In this document: one piece after another, positions 4,347 to 6,340 of the stretch | Position numbering within the stretch: the first letter of the stretch is position 1 | How the letters are laid out: each line of letters begins with the position of its first letter | Assembly: GCA_023413185.1 (NCBI GenBank) | Contig: JAEZQD010000138.1 | Span: forward strand, 1-6,340 | Direction: 5' to 3' | Source: Bacillota bacterium | GTDB taxonomy: Bacteria; Bacillota; Clostridia; Oscillospirales; Ruminococcaceae | Length of the DNA stretch: 6,340 bases | Notes under the pieces: generated by a model | Database searches by the model: none | What the model saw: only the letters and a program-made list of their open reading frames with translations | Told to the model about the DNA's origin: nothing | Position numbers and translations under genes: made by a program

Positions 4347-6089
4347 ATGCGTAAGACCAAGATTATCTGCACGCTGGGGCCAAGCTCGAACACGGCGGAT
4401 ATGATTCAAAAGCTGATTCTTGCCGGCATGGATGCCGCGCGGTTTAACTTTTCGCACGGCGACCATACGTCGCACAAGATGGTGTTTGACACCCTGGTGC
4501 AGGTAAGGGGGGAGCTTAGTCGTCCTATCCCCGCCATTTTGGATACCCGCGGACCCGAGGTGCGCATTAAGACCTTTGTAAACGGCAAGGTGACGCTTGT
4601 GCCCGACCAGAGCTTTATGCTGACGGGACGGGATGTACAGGGTGACGAGACGATGGTGTCTGTCACCTACGAGGGGTTTGCAAAGGACCTGCGCGCAGGC
4701 GGGCGGGTGCTGATAGACGACGGGCTGATAGAGCTTGAGGTGGAGCGCATCTCGGGCGATGACATCCACTGCCGCGTGATAAACGGCGGTGTCATAAGCG
4801 ACCGCAAGGGCATTAACGTACCGGGCACGGCGCTGAGCCTGCCGTACCTAAACGCTCGCGACCGTGCCGACATTGTGTTTGGCATACAGACCGGCTTTGA
4901 TTTTATCGCGGCGTCGTTTGTGCGCTGCGCCGATGATGTGCTGCAGATTCGCCGCATCCTAGACGAGCACAACTGCCACTCGATTAACATCATCTCCAAG
5001 ATAGAAAACCCGCAGGGCGTCGAGAACATCGACGACATCATTCGCGTGTCTGACGGCATTATGGTCGCGCGCGGCGACATGGGCGTCGAGATCCCGCTTG
5101 AGGATGTGCCCGTGCTGCAGAAGATGATTATTAAAAAGGTGTACAACGCGGGCAAGCAGGTGGTTACCGCCACCCAGATGCTCGACTCGATGATGAAAAA
5201 CCCCCGCCCCACCCGTGCCGAGGCAACCGACGTTGCCAACGCCATCTACGACGGCACCAGTGCCATCATGCTGTCGGGCGAGACGGCGTCGGGGCTGTAC
5301 CCCGTGGAGGCGGTGCGCACCATGGCGCGCATTGCCGAAAAGACCGAGAGCGACATCGACTACGTTAAGCGGTTTAAGACACAGGGCTTTAATGTGCATA
5401 CCGACGTCACCAACGCCATATCCCACGCCACCTGCACCACCGCACACGACCTGGGCGCTGCAGCCATCCTGACGGTAAGCAAGTCGGGGCGCACAGTTCG
5501 CATGATATCCAAATACCGTCCCAACTGCCCGATTGTCGGCTGCACCACCTCCGACGAGGTGTGCCGTCAGATCAACCTTTCGTGGGGTGTGGTTCCGCTG
5601 CTGCTCGAGGAGCAGAACACCGCCGACAGCCTGTTTGAATACGCGGTGGATACTGCGCAGAAGGCGGGCATTGTGACCGACGGCGAGCTTGTGGTTATTA
5701 CGGCGGGTGTGCCGCTTGGCATATCGGGCACCACCAACCTAATGAAGGTACAGGTGGTGGGGCATGTGTTGGTTTCGGGTAAGGGCGTAAGCACGGGCGC
5801 AAGCGTATGCGCGAACCTATGCGTATGCAGTACCGAGGAGGAGGCGCTTGCAAACTTTAAGGAGGGCGACATCCTTGTCATCCCCCAAACCTCCAACGCG
5901 CTGCTGCCCATACTCAAAAAGGCAAGCGGCATCGTAACCGAGCTGCCCGGACAGAACAGCCATGCCGCCATTGTGGGTCTTAGCCTTGACATCCCCGTGA
6001 TTGTGGGGGCGCAAAACGCGACCCGTATTTTGAAATCCGGCACGGTGGTTTCCATCGACGCGACGCGCGGAATTGTATCATGCAATTAG
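4347..6089 (+). CDS. pyk: Pyruvate kinase with C-terminal PEP-utiliser domain
   Basis: A 580-residue cytosolic enzyme that makes pyruvate and ATP from phosphoenolpyruvate and ADP, the last step of glycolysis. The start MRKTKIICTLGPSS is canonical. The TIM barrel (1-69 and about 165-340) carries ARFNFSHG (31-38; R32, N34, S36), LDTRGPEVR (65-73; D66, T67), ISKIEN (216-221; catalytic K218, Mg-binding E220), MVARGDMGVEIP (239-250; D244), TATQMLDSM (274-282; T275) and PTRAEATDVANA (288-299). The B domain is about 70-164. E71 matches Glu117 of rabbit muscle enzyme, the residue associated with K+-dependence. The C domain (about 350-475) is followed by an extra domain (about 480-580) with NSHAAIVGLSLDIPVIVG, like the phosphohistidine domain of PPDK, with H539 retained. 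Such extensions are known in Bacillus-type enzymes, where most pyruvate kinases stop near 470. An unusual C-x3-C-x-C cluster (488-494) sits at its start. Confidence 0.97.
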   Translation: MRKTKIICTLGPSSNTADMIQKLILAGMDAARFNFSHGDHTSHKMVFDTLVQVRGELSRPIPAILDTRGPEVRIKTFVNGKVTLVPDQSFMLTGRDVQGDETMVSVTYEGFAKDLRAGGRVLIDDGLIELEVERISGDDIHCRVINGGVISDRKGINVPGTALSLPYLNARDRADIVFGIQTGFDFIAASFVRCADDVLQIRRILDEHNCHSINIISKIENPQGVENIDDIIRVSDGIMVARGDMGVEIPLEDVPVLQKMIIKKVYNAGKQVVTATQMLDSMMKNPRPTRAEATDVANAIYDGTSAIMLSGETASGLYPVEAVRTMARIAEKTESDIDYVKRFKTQGFNVHTDVTNAISHATCTTAHDLGAAAILTVSKSGRTVRMISKYRPNCPIVGCTTSDEVCRQINLSWGVVPLLLEEQNTADSLFEYAVDTAQKAGIVTDGELVVITAGVPLGISGTTNLMKVQVVGHVLVSGKGVSTGASVCANLCVCSTEEEALANFKEGDILVIPQTSNALLPILKKASGIVTELPGQNSHAAIVGLSLDIPVIVGAQNATRILKSGTVVSIDATRGIVSCN

Positions 6090-6199
6090 CAGGATAAAGT
6101 ATAAACTACAATATATTGCACTTATTTTACAAAATACTGCGGAAAAATTCAACAAAACGACAAATAATAATAGAATAACACAAAAATGTAAATCGGTTC

Positions 6200-6228
6200 T
6201 TGACCTTTCTATCCAGTCAGAGTAAAAT
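6200..6228 (+). promoter_or_regulatory. Sigma-A-type promoter of the TM2-like gene
   Basis: TTGACC (6200-6205, 5 of 6), exactly 17 bases, then TAAAAT (6223-6228, 5 of 6), inside a very AT-rich stretch (6090-6235). RNA would begin near 6235, giving a leader of about 45 bases that starts almost at the hairpin at 6238. It makes the last gene independent of pyk. Confidence 0.72.
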
Positions 6229-6237
6229 ATGACTAAA

Positions 6238-6267
6238 GCGTTAACAGGGTTAGCGCGACTGTTTTTA
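6238..6267 (+). promoter_or_regulatory. Leader hairpin followed by a T run, possible attenuator
   Basis: GCGTTAAC (6238-6245) pairs with GTTAGCGC (6249-6256) over 8 bases (one U-G wobble) with loop AGG, followed by GACTG and TTTTT (6262-6266), then the ribosome binding site. AACAG (6243-6247) can instead pair with CTGTT (6259-6263), so two exclusive folds exist. It begins about three bases after the expected RNA start, so it may instead be a 5' stabilising stem. Confidence 0.4.
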
Positions 6268-6278
6268 GGGAGGACATT

Positions 6279-6340
6279 ATGATGAAAAGCAAAACAACAG
6301 CACTGATCCTTGCGATCCTTCTCGGCGGCTTTGGCGCAGA
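6279..6340 (+). CDS. Probable TM2-domain membrane protein, N-terminal fragment
   Basis: Only about 20 residues are inside the window before it runs off the end. They read two Met, a basic KSK stretch, then ALILAILLGGFGA with the next codon giving Asp or Glu. This K-x-K-T-T-A-L-x-L-A-x-x-L-G-G-x-G pattern is typical of the first half of TM2 domains, whose continuation would be RFYLG and a second membrane helix. TM2 proteins are small, often uncharacterised, membrane proteins. AGGGAGG (6267-6273) is five bases before the ATG at 6279 and eight before the adjacent ATG at 6282; either may be used. A signal peptide of some other protein is the alternative, because the diagnostic FYLG is not visible. 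It has its own promoter at 6200-6228. Confidence 0.65.
   Translation, partial: MMKSKTTALILAILLGGFGA

Noticed and set aside
4667..5447. Long minus-strand ORFs antisense to pyk
   Set aside because: Shadow frames in high-GC3 coding sequence; pyk motifs are continuous across the whole region.
6081..6120. TGCAAT...ATTGCA inverted repeat after pyk as a terminator
   Set aside because: Six AT-rich pairs with a 28-base loop and no T run; no convincing intrinsic terminator for pyk was found.

Overview
The window looks like chromosomal DNA of a moderately GC-rich Bacillota, most likely a class Clostridia / Oscillospiraceae-like bacterium. The grounds are an ECF-type sigma factor overlapping a DUF4367 membrane partner, a pyruvate kinase with the C-terminal PEP-utiliser extension seen in Gram-positives, strong purine-rich ribosome binding sites, and T-rich intrinsic terminators. 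I see no phage, transposon, tRNA, rRNA or CRISPR sequence. The assignment rests on protein and motif recognition only.

Layout. Bases 1-420 (+) hold the 3' end of a Gfo/Idh/MocA oxidoreductase of the nucleotide-sugar type. It converges on a minus-strand block, and a perfect 21-bp hairpin at 549-594 separates the two and can terminate transcription both ways. The minus-strand block, read from 2425 down to 661, is an ECF sigma factor, a single-pass DUF4367 protein overlapping it by 38 bp (probable anti-sigma or sensor partner), and a small secreted protein. Upstream, also on the minus strand, is rpiB (3124-2684), closed by its own terminator at 2631-2661.

A 414-bp gap (3125-3538) separates the divergent rpiB and dedA. 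It holds two inverted repeats, a good plus-strand promoter and a long GC-rich leader containing a possible broken small ORF. On the plus strand follow a DedA/VTT membrane protein (3539-4156), pyruvate kinase (4347-6089) and, after a strong promoter and leader hairpin, the start of a probable TM2-domain protein that runs off the end.

Together: rpiB (pentose phosphate pathway) and pyk (glycolysis) are central-carbon housekeeping genes, and dedA is a housekeeping membrane gene. The sigma/DUF4367/secreted-protein set is the most accessory-looking part and reads as a cell-surface signalling unit. I did not find a clearly new system. The best leads are that sigma module, the regulatory architecture of the rpiB-dedA gap, and a shared hairpin plus GACTGTTTTTA element upstream of pyk and of the TM2 gene.
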